The translations under genes were made by a program, and so were the position numbers. From positions 1 to 28,655 of the forward strand of contig ADNK01003137.1 of NCBI GenBank assembly GCA_000320545.1: a stretch of DNA of 28,655 nucleotides, written 5' to 3'. The stretch comes from Bigelowiella natans CCMP2755 (Eukaryota > Cercozoa > Chlorarachniophyceae). Every line of letters begins with the position of its first letter. The first letter of the stretch is position 1. Below the pieces are notes generated by a model. It had not been told where the DNA came from and searched no databases. It worked only from the letters and a program-made list of their open reading frames with translations. Positions 1 to 10,329 of this stretch are shown one piece after another.

Positions 1-2
<2 letters not shown>

Positions 3-67
<65 letters not shown>
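3..67. repeat. (CT)n microsatellite at window start
   Basis: About 32 uninterrupted CT units followed by a GAGGAG-rich purine stretch. The window may begin inside a longer array. Confidence 0.97.
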
Positions 68-68
<1 letters not shown>

Positions 69-199
69 AGGAGGAGGAGGAGGAAGGAGGAGGGGAACAA
101 CAACAAGAAGAAGAACAAGACACGATGTCAGCAGTCAATGAATGGGTGTCGCAACGACGTTACAGAACAATACATTGTCACAACAGGATAGAGCGTACA

Positions 200-204
200 C
201 GCAC

Positions 205-283
<79 letters not shown>

Positions 284-575
284 ACTGCGACAGATTTAAG
301 CCGTAATTGATCTCTGTGGTGTTGTTCTTGTACCGACCTCCAGTAGCAGGGTCGCACTTATGAATCTTAGGATTGTCATTTTCGCGTATTTGCTTCTCCA
401 TCAAAGCAGCGACTTGCCGTACATGGTGCTCACTACACGCACACACACACACACACATAGAGAGAGGGAGTAAGAGAGAGGGAGAGAGAGCGGGAGAGAT
501 AGAGAGAGAGAAAGAAACACAACCACAGAGAACTATTGCTCATAGCGCAAACGCACAATTCCAAGCATACACTAG

Positions 576-615
<40 letters not shown>

Positions 616-1085
616 CGTGTATACTGACTGATTACGCGCAACGAGAAGCCTTAGACACTCCAACCCCACCCCTTGTAATCGTACAATTAAGATCCCATAT
701 GAACAAGACCTCCACTTCACCCCACATGCGTGTTCTTTCAAAACATCCTGGCCTCTCTTCACACATACGCTACATGCATCTGTTTAGTGCTGGCAATCTT
801 CGCGTCGCTACCTTCCAATATGATCCTGATCTTCGTAACCCTCCAGGCCTGTTTTGCCATCACCTGGGTAAAGCATTGCACATCTTTGATGTAAATAAGA
901 GATACGATGAATACCCTCTCCGTTCCGCAAAGCAGCGCTAAATGCATGCGTGAGTGCTTCGATGGCAATGATATTGCATCTTGGCGTTGTTACCGGCTAT
1001 TAATGCTAATCCGGTATCTTCGAGCTCTGACACATAGCCTTTCATATATGGAGACAGAGTTGATGATCATAACCGACTATTGGTC

Positions 1086-1124
<39 letters not shown>

Positions 1125-1466
1125 TTGTGTGTGTAAACACATGTATAATATCAGCGCGTTCTTTTTAATGCGTCGAGTCTTCTTGCAGTTTATTTCTCTC
1201 GTCGCGCAGTTGTTATCATTATACCGCAAAATGAAATCGAAAAATAAAACCACTCATATGGCATCCTCATCGACTATAGAGAGGGGGGGGGGGGGGGGGG
1301 AAGCATGGTTTTGCTCTGGAATCCCATGCTACCCCCTTGCCCCCATGTAATCTTGTAGGGAATAGCTTTCTCCAAAGGGCTGAACTTCCTCTGTCAATTG
1401 TCATTCCGGGGTGGGGTTGGAAAAACAGTGTACCCCGAAAATGAAAATTAAAAACTTGGGTATTAT

Positions 1467-1518
<52 letters not shown>

Positions 1519-1530
1519 ATATTGTATCAC
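200..1530. repeat. Cluster of microsatellites in gene-poor DNA
   Basis: Arrays seen: (AC)n then (AT)n at about 203-281, (CA)n/(GA)n at about 437-515, (TA)n at about 578-610, (AT)n at about 1089-1122, a G run at about 1284-1301 and (AT)n at about 1464-1512. Short ORFs here (poly-IY, poly-HT, poly-CV) are translations of the repeats, not genes. Confidence 0.95.
704..867 (+). CDS. Possible membrane-protein exon, unrecognised
   Basis: In one frame this stretch reads as two hydrophobic segments (around CICLVLAIFASLP and MILIFVTLQACFAITW) and ends at a good donor, TGG|GTAAAG. No partner exon joins it in a consistent phase, and no family is recognised. It could be an orphan exon of a split gene or chance hydrophobicity. 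Confidence 0.2.
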
Positions 1531-2140
1531 GTTACCGATATACATACCATAGGGATAATCACCACCACCCTCATCACTCTACCATCCTCATCACCAACCG
1601 AGCAAATAGCCCGACTACCAACCGTGTGCATTCTCTTATGAACGTACTCCTCGCTGCTGGAGAGGAGCTGAGCGACGGATATATCCGCGTTTTTCAAGGT
1701 CAATGCTAGCTTTGACATTCTGGATAGAAGGAACACGCATATCACTCGTGCGCGAGCTTTCGATTCTCCATGAATCAAACAGATGGCGCATATGCGGCAG
1801 GATAAATCGATTCCGAAAAAGGGTAAAAGCAGTCGAGTATTGTGGAAGGGAGGGAGAAAGGTGTTGGCCGGGAGGGGGGGGTATGGGGAAACGAAGCGTT
1901 ATAATGTTTTGAATTTGTTTTTCTTTATGTGTGCGTCTGGTTCTTATACAGCATGTTCAGTGCCAATAGTGCGGAGTGAGGTTGCACGATGGTATTAGTG
2001 TCTACTATCGTATGAGAGAACTTGTGACACGGATTTCCAGGAAAGCAGTCGTTTGGAAGTGCTTTATGCTACCTGGCATGATGCTTTGTGTTTCTAACAT
2101 GGCATCTTGCGACCGTTACTGTTGGGATTGCCTTTCCTAC

Positions 2141-2174
2141 ACACACACAAACACACACACACACACACACACAA

Positions 2175-2216
<42 letters not shown>
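2141..2216. repeat. (AC)n-(GA)n compound microsatellite
   Basis: An AC array runs directly into a GA array. No gene is seen from 1530 to 2740; AT-rich filler and short arrays, including (AT)n at about 2434-2453, fill the stretch. Confidence 0.95.
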
Positions 2217-2221
<5 letters not shown>

Positions 2222-2544
2222 TCAATAAATCTCGATGTTTAAACAGCTTGACCTCATACGCAAGCATAGCAAATGGCGTCCAAAGGAGTTGTGGGGGGGG
2301 GTATATATATTTATATTAAAATATATAAGTTATCTTTTGATCTGTATTCATATATTAATTTTTATAAATTATATAATATTTTAAATAAAACTGTGTATTT
2401 TATGTGTGTTGAAAGCATTGCGTCAGTGTTATATACATATATATATATATATATACAATACATAATTTATATTACATTATTTTTAAATAAAATATCTATA
2501 AACAACAACGCCATAAGTAGTACACTCTCCCGCTATCGTAGACT

Positions 2545-2576
<32 letters not shown>

Positions 2577-2740
2577 ACAGCATCAAGCACCAACACCAAC
2601 AACGCGTATTACCAGCAGCAAGGCCTACTCTTATCCCTAGTTTATGTGCTAGTTGGAACACTGGCTGACCCTCCTTAGCCTTACGCAATACCCACACACA
2701 TAACGCAAACCATCACCCCCAGTCATCACCGCAACCAAAG

Positions 2741-3178
2741 CTAACAACGACGAAAAGAATGGAGCGTGTATGCGGCAGAAATACGATTAGAGATCCTTCT
2801 CACTAGTGTACTCATCGAGCAGCGAAAAAGCTCACGACTCAAGCAGCGCAAGAAGAGGCGTTTTAGTACCCAGCATTTATGCATATAGTTTGCGCCCAGA
2901 TCCGCTTTAATTGTCGTCTTTGAAGCTGATTGCTGTGCTGCTTCTTCTGCTGTGTTGTTCTCTGGTGATGATTTCTTCTTTTTCTTCTTCCTCTTTTTCT
3001 TCTTCTTCTTCTGTTTTTTGCCGGTGTCCTGCTCCCCGTCGCCATCATTATCATCATCATTATCGTTATCTTTCTCTGCATTCTTGAGATCTTCTTCTCC
3101 TTTTCCTCCTCCCCCTCCTCCTTGTTTCTTCTCCTCCTTGCTAGTACTGGGATTTAGCAGCAGCGGCCGCTGCTGCAC
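2741..3178 (-). CDS. Candidate lysine-rich/acidic low-complexity exon
   Basis: The minus strand stays open for about 145 codons. In order it encodes a glycine-rich segment, an Asp/Asn-rich segment and then a run of about 15 Lys/Arg with few interruptions, followed by a Ser/Glu/Ala-rich stretch. A possible donor (TGCTG|GTACTA) lies near 2870. The ORF opens on a non-ATG codon, so it would be an internal or terminal exon. Composition is partly microsatellite-driven (GAA/GAT repeats), so it may simply be a repeat translated. If real, a nuclear or nucleolar disordered tail is the likeliest reading. Confidence 0.25.
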   Translation of the reverse strand: MQQRPLLLNPSTSKEEKKQGGGGGGKGEEDLKNAEKDNDNDDDNDGDGEQDTGKKQKKKKKKRKKKKKKSSPENNTAEEAAQQSASKTTIKADLGANYMHKCWVLKRLFLRCLSRELFRCSMSTLVRRISNRISAAYTLHSFRRC

Positions 3179-3217
3179 CGAACGTGTGTGTATATCTAAA
3201 TAGTAATAACAATATCG

Positions 3218-3222
<5 letters not shown>

Positions 3223-3268
<46 letters not shown>

Positions 3269-3460
3269 TTACATATAAGCACGTTATCTTCTCCACTTCC
3301 TCCTTGGCAAATTGACACACATGACGAGAAAGACCCCATCCTTCCATCCCTCCCGACCACAATCAAGCACAGATCCACTAGATGCACGCGCGCGCGCGCA
3401 CACACGCACACACATCTACCCACACACACACACACACACACTCACACACACACAGACACA
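3223..3460. repeat. (AT)n and (CG/CA)n microsatellites
   Basis: (AT)n at about 3223-3262 and alternating CG/CA with CACACA runs at about 3386-3460. They lie upstream of the multi-exon gene that follows. Confidence 0.93.
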
Positions 3461-3622
3461 AAATGCCGTTGAAAATGATGCTACAAGTCAAACAAAAAGG
3501 CCAATCCTAGAAAGCTTTCATTTCGCGTGTTTGTGTTGTCAAAAGTCGTCGCGTGTGTGTGCGCGCATATGTGCTCATGTGGTATTTTCTTGATGAAATC
3601 GTTATTTTGTGTGGTATTTTAG

Positions 3623-5128
3623 TGCTTTGTCACATTCTTCCTCCTATACGATCTCGGCCCTCCAACACAACGACATCAATACCTGACGAATTGTTCCTAA
3701 AAATCAGAGATAAGATAGATCTTCTCTCTTTCTCTCTCTCCCCCCCCCACCCCCCTCCCCACCCTCATATATTTTCCCTCCCGATTATATTATCACCGTC
3801 ATCATCATCATTATCATCATCGTCATCATCATCATCAAACGAGAACTGGCTCGAAACGCAAGTAGCAAACATCAGGAAGAGCGGGGAGAGGGAGAGAAGA
3901 TCATGAAACCCAGTTTTTTAAGGCGATTTGCGGCTGCTATTCCTGCACACCCGGCCCCAATAACGACAACCTATCATCAATATGTCATTATATATGTAGT
4001 GGCTATATTACACTATCTATCGACTATAAAATCAAGAAGCTTTTGTTTCTCCTCTATAGCATAGAGCACAGAGTGGCGGAATCCGCAGCTAACTGTACGA
4101 TGGTGCACAAAACTAATCCAAATGCCGCTCGTGCAGGGCAGTGTCGTTTATTTTGAGTATGGCAACCAAACGAAGGCCACAAGCAATGCTGTCGCTATAT
4201 TGATCCACATGATCTTTCGCGCTCATCGAAACACGCGGGTTGTGTATATTGGGCGATGTATTAACGCACCTTGCAGTTTACTGGTGAAGGCGCTTTAAAG
4301 TTAGTTCCTCGAGAAAAAAGCAGGAGATTCTCTCCCTTCACCCTCACTGTCTTGTGCGGCTTTTTAATGTGCAAAAAAATGATAATAGCTTTATATCTTA
4401 ATACCCCCATTTCCATGCTTTTTCACGTGCTCATCGTTCATATAGCTCATTGTTACGAGAATTTATCAAAACAAGCCTTACGTTAACGATTTCTACATGG
4501 ACGCGGTCCTAAGAATTAGAGGGATGTGGAAGGGGAATGGGGGGAAGGGTGAAACTAAATGAAAACCTGATGCATGCTTGAATCATATGAGCATTAGAAA
4601 TACGTGAATACAGCATAAAACATCGTTTTTTTTTGCGTAAGACAAACCTTGATCTTGTCGATATGCTTGACGATCCCGATCTTCTCGTTATAAACCCCCG
4701 CTTTCTGCAGCCCCCATATCTGTTATATTGGGAGAAAATCATGAGCGGTGATCGCTTGCAGCTTTGCGGGATTGAAAGCTTTTACTTCTGCGTATTCAAT
4801 CCGGTGTGCGAAGATATGTGATAAGAAAAGATATTGAAAAGGAAAAGAGAGGTGACGCGACTCCCTCCTCCCCCCATCCATATTTGTATGATTCGAACAT
4901 CATGTGATAGGGTCAGCGTATTTCGTCTTACCTCTACTGTTGAGTCAACTGGGGTGCCTCTCATGTAGCTGCACATTTAAAACATAATTATCATTTGTTC
5001 AGGCCAATGTTAGCATCACCACGCATTACGAGAGAACGAGGCCTGGCAACAATGAACTCGCCCTGTCATACGCTTCGCCGTTTTGTTCTTCCAAGGGGAG
5101 CGAGCTTCGAACCCAGTTCTGCAGCTGA
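3623..5128 (+). CDS. Multi-exon gene, product not recognised (3' part)
   Basis: Four exons join in consistent phase: 3623-3861 (enters in phase 1), 4065-4283, 4642-4803 and 5003-5128, ending in TGA. Splice signals are good; 5003 follows a clear TTTGTTCAG acceptor and 4642 follows a T-rich GCGTAAG. The first exon holds a serine run encoded by an ATC microsatellite. The second exon reads as a compact folded segment (GSVVYFEYGNQTKATSNAV, then IFRAHRNTRVVYIGR), and the third as LVDMLDDPDLLVINPRFLQP. The start is not found; an upstream exon near 3450-3549 would fit the phase. I do not recognise the family. The donor at 4803 is the weakest junction; without it the third exon would run to TGA at 4821. 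Confidence 0.45.
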
Positions 5129-5362
5129 GGTGACAGCAACATCGACGATGTGTGAAAATGATCAAAACATCCCGCAATGATAGCTTAGTTTACAAGCCGT
5201 ACCGCATTCCTAACAGCCTTATCCTCCTCCACAGTCTCGCCGGATATCTTCCATAGCTTTGGGACGAAAGACATTTGCTATTGTCTCTCGAATTTGGCGA
5301 TGGCGTGGTGGGTAGGTGGGTGTGCTTCTTTGCGTGGGAGGGGGGACTTCCGTTCCGGCGAT

Positions 5363-5522
5363 TGTCGCAGACACTGAAATTGGAATATCAGGCGTGTCGC
5401 AGGCACTGAAATGGGAGGCTTACGCATGTCGCAAGCACTAAAATGGGCATTTCAAATTTGTCGCAGGCACCGAAATTGGAATTTTAGGATTGTCGCAGGC
5501 ACTGAAAGTGGCCCACCACACA
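5363..5522. repeat. 32-bp tandem minisatellite, five copies
   Basis: The core TGTCGCAGGCACTGAAAT recurs at 5363, 5395, 5427, 5459 and 5491, an exact 32-bp step. The second halves of the units diverge. The flanks 5129-5362 and 5523-5690 hold no supported gene. Confidence 0.95.
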
Positions 5523-5689
5523 GCGAGGGACCCCGAAAAGGGAAGGATCCAGATGTGCGTGTCAGCGGCATGGATGGCTAGATGGGGGCATGGCAGCATC
5601 TTGGGAAGCTTTTCTCATCGCTTCCTTCGTTCATTGGTCAGATCCAGAGCCGTGCGTGTGATTCACCAGAGTGCTCGCTGATCGTTTGT

Positions 5690-6560
5690 GCGCCTAGCTA
5701 GCTAGCTAGCCAGGCCAGAACGTGCAAGAAGGCTGGCGCATGTCACAGCACTGTGTGGCGTGTTGGCGTGGCAGCCCATCCACAAACACATCTAACCATG
5801 CATGCTGCTCTGGTGCTGAAGCCATAATGCATGCTGGCATGGATGCCGGTGCTAGTGTGTGCACATTGTTCAAGTGTGCTTGAAGGTCTTCCAGACTTCC
5901 GATGGCGGGTCAACCGTTCCATTGCCAGAGCGTTGCGCTGTCTAGCAGCTGTGTGCAACTTGCATAGCGAGCACACGCAGGGCACCTAAATTTTTTGCAT
6001 TTTGGCTGCTAGCATACAGATTTACTACTAGACTAGTCTAGTAGTTTCAGAGTTCACCATGCGTGTTTGCTGAACTCATCGTGCGCAATTCCAGAACTCT
6101 GGAACTCACATGTGATGCCCATGCCAGCATGTGCCAGTGTGCTGTTTGTGTTGCGCTAGCTTCTGCCCTCACGTGCAATGCGCGATCACGCACATCCAGC
6201 TAGCTGCTAGGCTAGGCATCTCCAGATCCAACAATTCTAGACGTGTGCAGTGTGCAGTGATTGTGTCCATGGCCACTGTGCAGCACGCAATGTAGCAATG
6301 CATCATTTCTAGATTTGTAAACGATAGAATGCATTGTTCTACAGACTGCGCACAACGCTAGCTAGAACGATCTTTGATGCGCATGCATGCATGCTAGCAT
6401 GGCAAGCTTGCAAGATTCCATGACTTTGGGTTGTAATGGTGTGTCTGATTTTCAACTCCACATATGCATGTTGTTCAGCATTGCTGCATGTCGCAAGTGT
6501 CGCATTTTTCCCAATAAATGGGTGCTCTATCTACCTAGAAGTAAATTCGTTGCGCATGTA
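5690..6560. other. CTAG-rich block 1 (gene-free)
   Basis: I count about 21 CTAG tetranucleotides in about 870 bp, together with GCATGC, TAGCTAGC and CATGCATG words. No ORF, splice pattern or family signature is supported. Similar blocks lie at 10330-11830, 17640-18060 and 27680-28110. The remaining 6560-6820 shows nothing I can name. Confidence 0.8.
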
Positions 6561-6820
6561 CCACGTGACTAGGTGACGAGCGCAGCAAGATGGTCTTTCA
6601 GTGCCGATAACTGCATCGCTTGTGACAAAAGTGACATCGTTTCATCAAACAACTTGCAGTGATCACATGTTTGAGGAATGGAACATTGAATGGTTCGCAT
6701 CATAATAGACCATGCAAAATGCCGTAGTTGCCTTCAGCGTTAAACGTGTCCCCTCAACTTGGCGGCCCTTGCATGACCTGATAGTAGCTCGAGCATCGTA
6801 GACTCGTCACTGCGAGATGA

Positions 6821-7713
6821 CTAATCGTCCTTTTTTTCTATTTGTCGTTCATTCTTCGCATCCCACGACACGATCACAGCCCTCAACTCCGCTGTTTGGA
6901 ACCATTCTTTCAAACTGGGGTCCTTGGTGCTCATTACGCAATTGAACAGCGTTAACAGCCACCCCGAGTGCGAAACGACACCGATGATATCCTCCTTTCG
7001 CTGCCGGATCCCCAGCATGAAAAGGTACGCTCTCAAAATCAGCGACTTTGGCGCTTCTCTCTCCGGGGTCCAGAGCTTGTCTTGCTCGTCCTGAATGTTC
7101 GAAAAATCAACGAAGGGAAACTCTGCTTTGATGTCTTTCAAGCTTCGCCTTTTATCACACATGTGGAGTCCAGCTGTTTCCCTTGCATTCCTATCTGCGA
7201 TGAAAGGAATCTTCGTCTGGCCATCATCCTCAACGAGTGAAGAAAAACCGAATAGGGCAGTCTGGATAGCCCTCGCAAGGGGAGATACGAAGACAATCTC
7301 GGGCTGAGAATGCAGCTTTTCGGTGATCTTTGACAGCGGCTCCATTTGCATCTTACCAACTTCAGTGAGGTGTGGGTCTACGAGTTTCTCATCCAAATAC
7401 GGACAATTCCCCGTATTTTCACTCCCACAGTCACATTTGAACTTCGACTCCGCAGCTGCTTTATTGTGGAATCCCTGGCCTATTTAGAGGTTACGGAGGA
7501 CACATGAGTCTGCGATCTCCTTGATTGCCAAACGGATATCTTTACACGATATTGCAAATATCAATTACCGTGTCTGACGAAATACAGTATCTTCTCTCCT
7601 TTCTTCAATTTGACCTTCTCACCTGAAGAATGTCGTTCAGCAACAGTTATGATGGGATCACTTACTACGAGGATAATAATGGGAGGAAACTGAGAAGCTG
7701 GTATAAATGACAT
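6821..7713 (-). CDS. Histidine phosphatase family protein (phosphoglycerate-mutase-like)
   Basis: Two exons, 7713-7569 and 7479-6821, are joined across an 89-nt GT-AG intron in phase 1, giving 267 aa. The start is an ATG preceded by an in-frame TAG. The junction rebuilds the hallmark VRHGQGFHN: Arg47 and His48 come from exon 1 and the rest from exon 2, so His48 is the expected phospho-acceptor. Further family motifs follow: DPHLTEVGKMQ, SPLARAIQTA (second Arg), RNARETAGLHMCDKRRS (catalytic acid) and VVSHSGW (second His). The MCDKRR and FPFVDFSNI segments resemble the plant/fungal PGM-like branch rather than glycolytic mutase. Substrate is unknown. There is no obvious targeting peptide, so it is probably cytosolic. 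A small Cys-rich insert (KCDCGSENTGNCP) follows the RHG motif and is unusual. Confidence 0.92.
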
Positions 7714-7775
7714 CTACTCATTATATCAAAATGATATCTTTGAACGATGATAGCGATGTTGCACTATACATACAA

Positions 7776-7823
<48 letters not shown>

Positions 7824-8570
7824 AGTCAAGCTCGGATACCGTTGAGAGGGCAGCGCCTCGCATTGATCTGCACAGATCGAGGCCAGTTTGCAGCCAGCAG
7901 ATGGCGCAAGTGCTCTTCCTTCTCCGCAGTTTCATGATTATTGCCTGGAAATGAGTTATACAGGGGAAGTCACACTAGTCAGCACGCATTGTAATAGCTA
8001 CAAATGGTTAAATGAGGAATGTGTATAAAACGTGTATGCAAAATACAAATTATCCAAACGGCCTTACCAACACATAATCGCGCTCCCATTTCACTTCGCT
8101 CTTAGGAGTTCCGATTCTTCGTTCCCCCAGTCCCAGTGCTGATTGCGCTGAGGAGTCAGAAGTAAAAGAAGAGGTAGGGGCAGAACCCTACTATTTTTCA
8201 CAAATGTGTGAATTCTCATGCATTTTATATCTACGACAAGAAATATTCCTCTAATTTTAACCATAAAATCACATTAATTTTCATTTTTATATTGCGACTA
8301 AAAAATATCGTTGTTTTCGGCTTAGAACCGCCTGGAACGGCACGTTGCTCTCTCCGCGAACCACGAACGGCGACAACAGGATATTTCAGAGTTCAGTTTG
8401 CATCCTATTTTTTTCTATCGGGAATAAAATGCATTGCAATTAGTTCTAAATAATTTTAAATTTGATGTCGTCATTCAAATTTAAACGCCTTTCTATTTTA
8501 CTGATATTGCGGAGAAATCGCTGAACGGTCCAAGCTCGAACAAGAGCGAGGAAAGCGTAGGAGGGGAACC
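7714..8570. promoter_or_regulatory. Intergenic region between divergent genes
   Basis: 857 bp separate the ATG of the minus-strand phosphatase from the ATG of the plus-strand zinc-finger gene, so both promoters should lie here. It contains an (AT)n array at about 7774-7816 and AT-rich DNA at 8220-8480. I see no clear TATA box or other motif to assign. Confidence 0.5.
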
Positions 8571-9948
8571 ATGCCCACCGCCTGCTTTATAACTACTCTT
8601 ATCACCCTCCTCGTCCTACCCGAGTCCATTTTATCCCAAGGGAATGCCAACACACCCCCCAGCCGCGTCAGGGGGGAAGGAATGCGGTTAGGCTATCGCG
8701 GCTTGACTGGCCTCAAACACTGTACTAAGAGTCGAAACAGGGGTATGAGGAGAATGAAGCACATAGCTTCCCTTGCCCCGAGTAACGAGCAGAAAGATCG
8801 CGAAAACACACGGAGAGGCTTCTTCGCATCTATTCTGACGTTAGTGTCTGCATTCACCATGCCAAAGGTTACTTTCATCTGTTTGCAGCAGGGGTCCACG
8901 CCGTATGAGTAACTTTTCACACAACCCCCAGGCCAAGGCTGATATGGCAATTCCAGATCTAAAATCGGACTCTTGTTTAACGTGCTATGGACAAGGGGTT
9001 GTGCCGGTGCGTCCAAAGAGGTTTAGCTAGGGAAGTATCTGGAGGTTGCTCGACGCAGCCAGCCCCTTACCTGAGAGACGGGGGGGATAAAAACTCAAGT
9101 CTATTGTGGGATCTTATAGTTATAACCAAGCGATTCGTTCGTCAAGTGCAATATTCATTTGCTGACAAGATAATATTATTGCTTTTATTGCTGCGAAACC
9201 CCAGTGCGATTTATGCGGTGCTACGGGGAAATGGAGGGCATTAACGCGAAGGTCGCGTCTCCTTCCTCGTTCCGATTGACTTTTCTAGTCGTCCTCTCCT
9301 TTTTTCAGAACCGCATAACATTCAACCTGAGTACCCATGACGTTTCAATAGGAGACAAAAAAGCTCGTACGAGTTTACCGAGTGCCCTCAGTGCTATGGA
9401 AGGTAATTTTCTACGTGTTCGAGAGTTGCAAAACAGTGACGTTCAAACATCCTCATAGAAGAGACGACGACAGTGATTTTTCCTTACATCATAAAACGAC
9501 GACAGTGATTTTTCCTTACATCATAAAACAACTCACCACGATTTCTATCGAGGACGTTGGATTATTCAACTATAAGAGTTAATTCTAGCTTTTGAGAACT
9601 AGCGTCCAAATGAAGTCGGGTCTTGCTTTCTGTAACAACACATACTCTTCCTATTGTTTCATAAGATTGACTTTGTCTAAAAAAGCACACATTGGTTGAT
9701 CAAACTACCTTATCCGCCCTACCCCCTTCCCGCCCTGTCCTCCTATTCGTGCAACCAGAGGGACTTTGGTGTGCCCGACATGTTATGGAACGGGGCTTGG
9801 AAATACTAGAGGTCTTCTCAGACGCCCCGAGGCGGCTCTCATTCGTGAGAAATGGAAGAGCGGCCAACTTGTCCCAGGTTACGTCATGTGTATTTAAAAT
9901 TCCTTGGAATACAAAGAGAAATGATATTTTAGATATAATATATATACG

Positions 9949-9993
<45 letters not shown>

Positions 9994-10043
9994 TTTTTTA
10001 TTATATCTCAGGGGAGTCGAAGGGCTTGTGGGAAGAAGGGTAA
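8571..10043 (+). CDS. Thylakoid-lumen DnaJ-type zinc-finger protein
   Basis: Six exons: 8571-8867, 8932-9006, 9205-9251, 9352-9402, 9759-9877 and 10012-10043. All phases agree and the product is 206 aa. Residues 1-23 form a hydrophobic signal peptide (FITTLITLLVLPESILSQG); residues 25-80 are Arg/Lys/Ser-rich, like a transit peptide. RRGFFASILTLVSA is a twin-arginine signal, with a likely lumen cleavage after AKA. The mature part has four CxxCxGxG-type modules: CLTCYGQG (Cys114/117), CDLCGATGKW (Cys125/128), CPQCYGRG (Cys151/154) and CPTCYGTG (Cys162/165). Linkers VVP, YEFTE and GLLRRPE match plastid DnaJ-type zinc-finger proteins as I remember them. There is no J-domain. Related plant lumenal or thylakoid proteins help assemble or maintain photosystems; that role is inferred here. 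An alternative last exon (acceptor at 10200, ORF to 10322) is also in phase and would replace the short ESKGLWEEG ending. Confidence 0.92.
9465..9528. repeat. Perfect 32-bp tandem duplication inside an intron
   Basis: Two identical head-to-tail copies starting CGACGACAGTGATTTTTCCT lie at 9465-9496 and 9497-9528, in intron 4 of the zinc-finger gene. Perfect identity implies a recent event. Confidence 0.95.
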
Positions 10044-10200
10044 ATAGCATTGCCTTTGTCGCACCTATCACCGTGCAGCTAACAACACTGTCAATCATAC
10101 ATGCGCAGCCAGCAACCACGCCGCTCTCCATGAATGCTCACTTTTTCTCCTCTTGTTATCATTTGTTTTTTTAAGGAAAATGAGAATTTATTTCCTGCAG

Positions 10201-10322
10201 GAAAAAATTGGTTGAGTGAATTTATTTCGTGCAGGAAAAAATTATATGAGTCTCAAAAGCAGGCTGAATCATCAGGAGCACCCGACGCCCAAGACGTCGC
10301 TCCGCCCCCCCCGGAAAACTAA
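10201..10322 (+). CDS. Possible alternative terminal exon of the zinc-finger gene
   Basis: After a CTGCAG acceptor at 10195-10200 the frame compatible with exon 5 stays open to TAA at 10320-10322. It encodes a tail with KNWLSEF and ESQKQAESSGAPDAQ. The string TGCAGGAAAAAATT occurs twice (10197 and 10230), so a second acceptor sits 34 nt downstream in a different phase. Function of the tail is unknown. It may be untranslated 3' sequence if the 10043 stop is used. Confidence 0.35.
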
Positions 10323-10329
10323 GCAGGCC

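Noticed and set aside
5363-5522. CRISPR array
   Set aside because: Evenly spaced repeats, but the units are head to tail without unique spacers and the DNA is eukaryotic.
8693-9016. 107-codon minus-strand ORF
   Set aside because: Shadow of exons 1-2 of the lumenal zinc-finger gene, whose Cys motifs are unmistakable.
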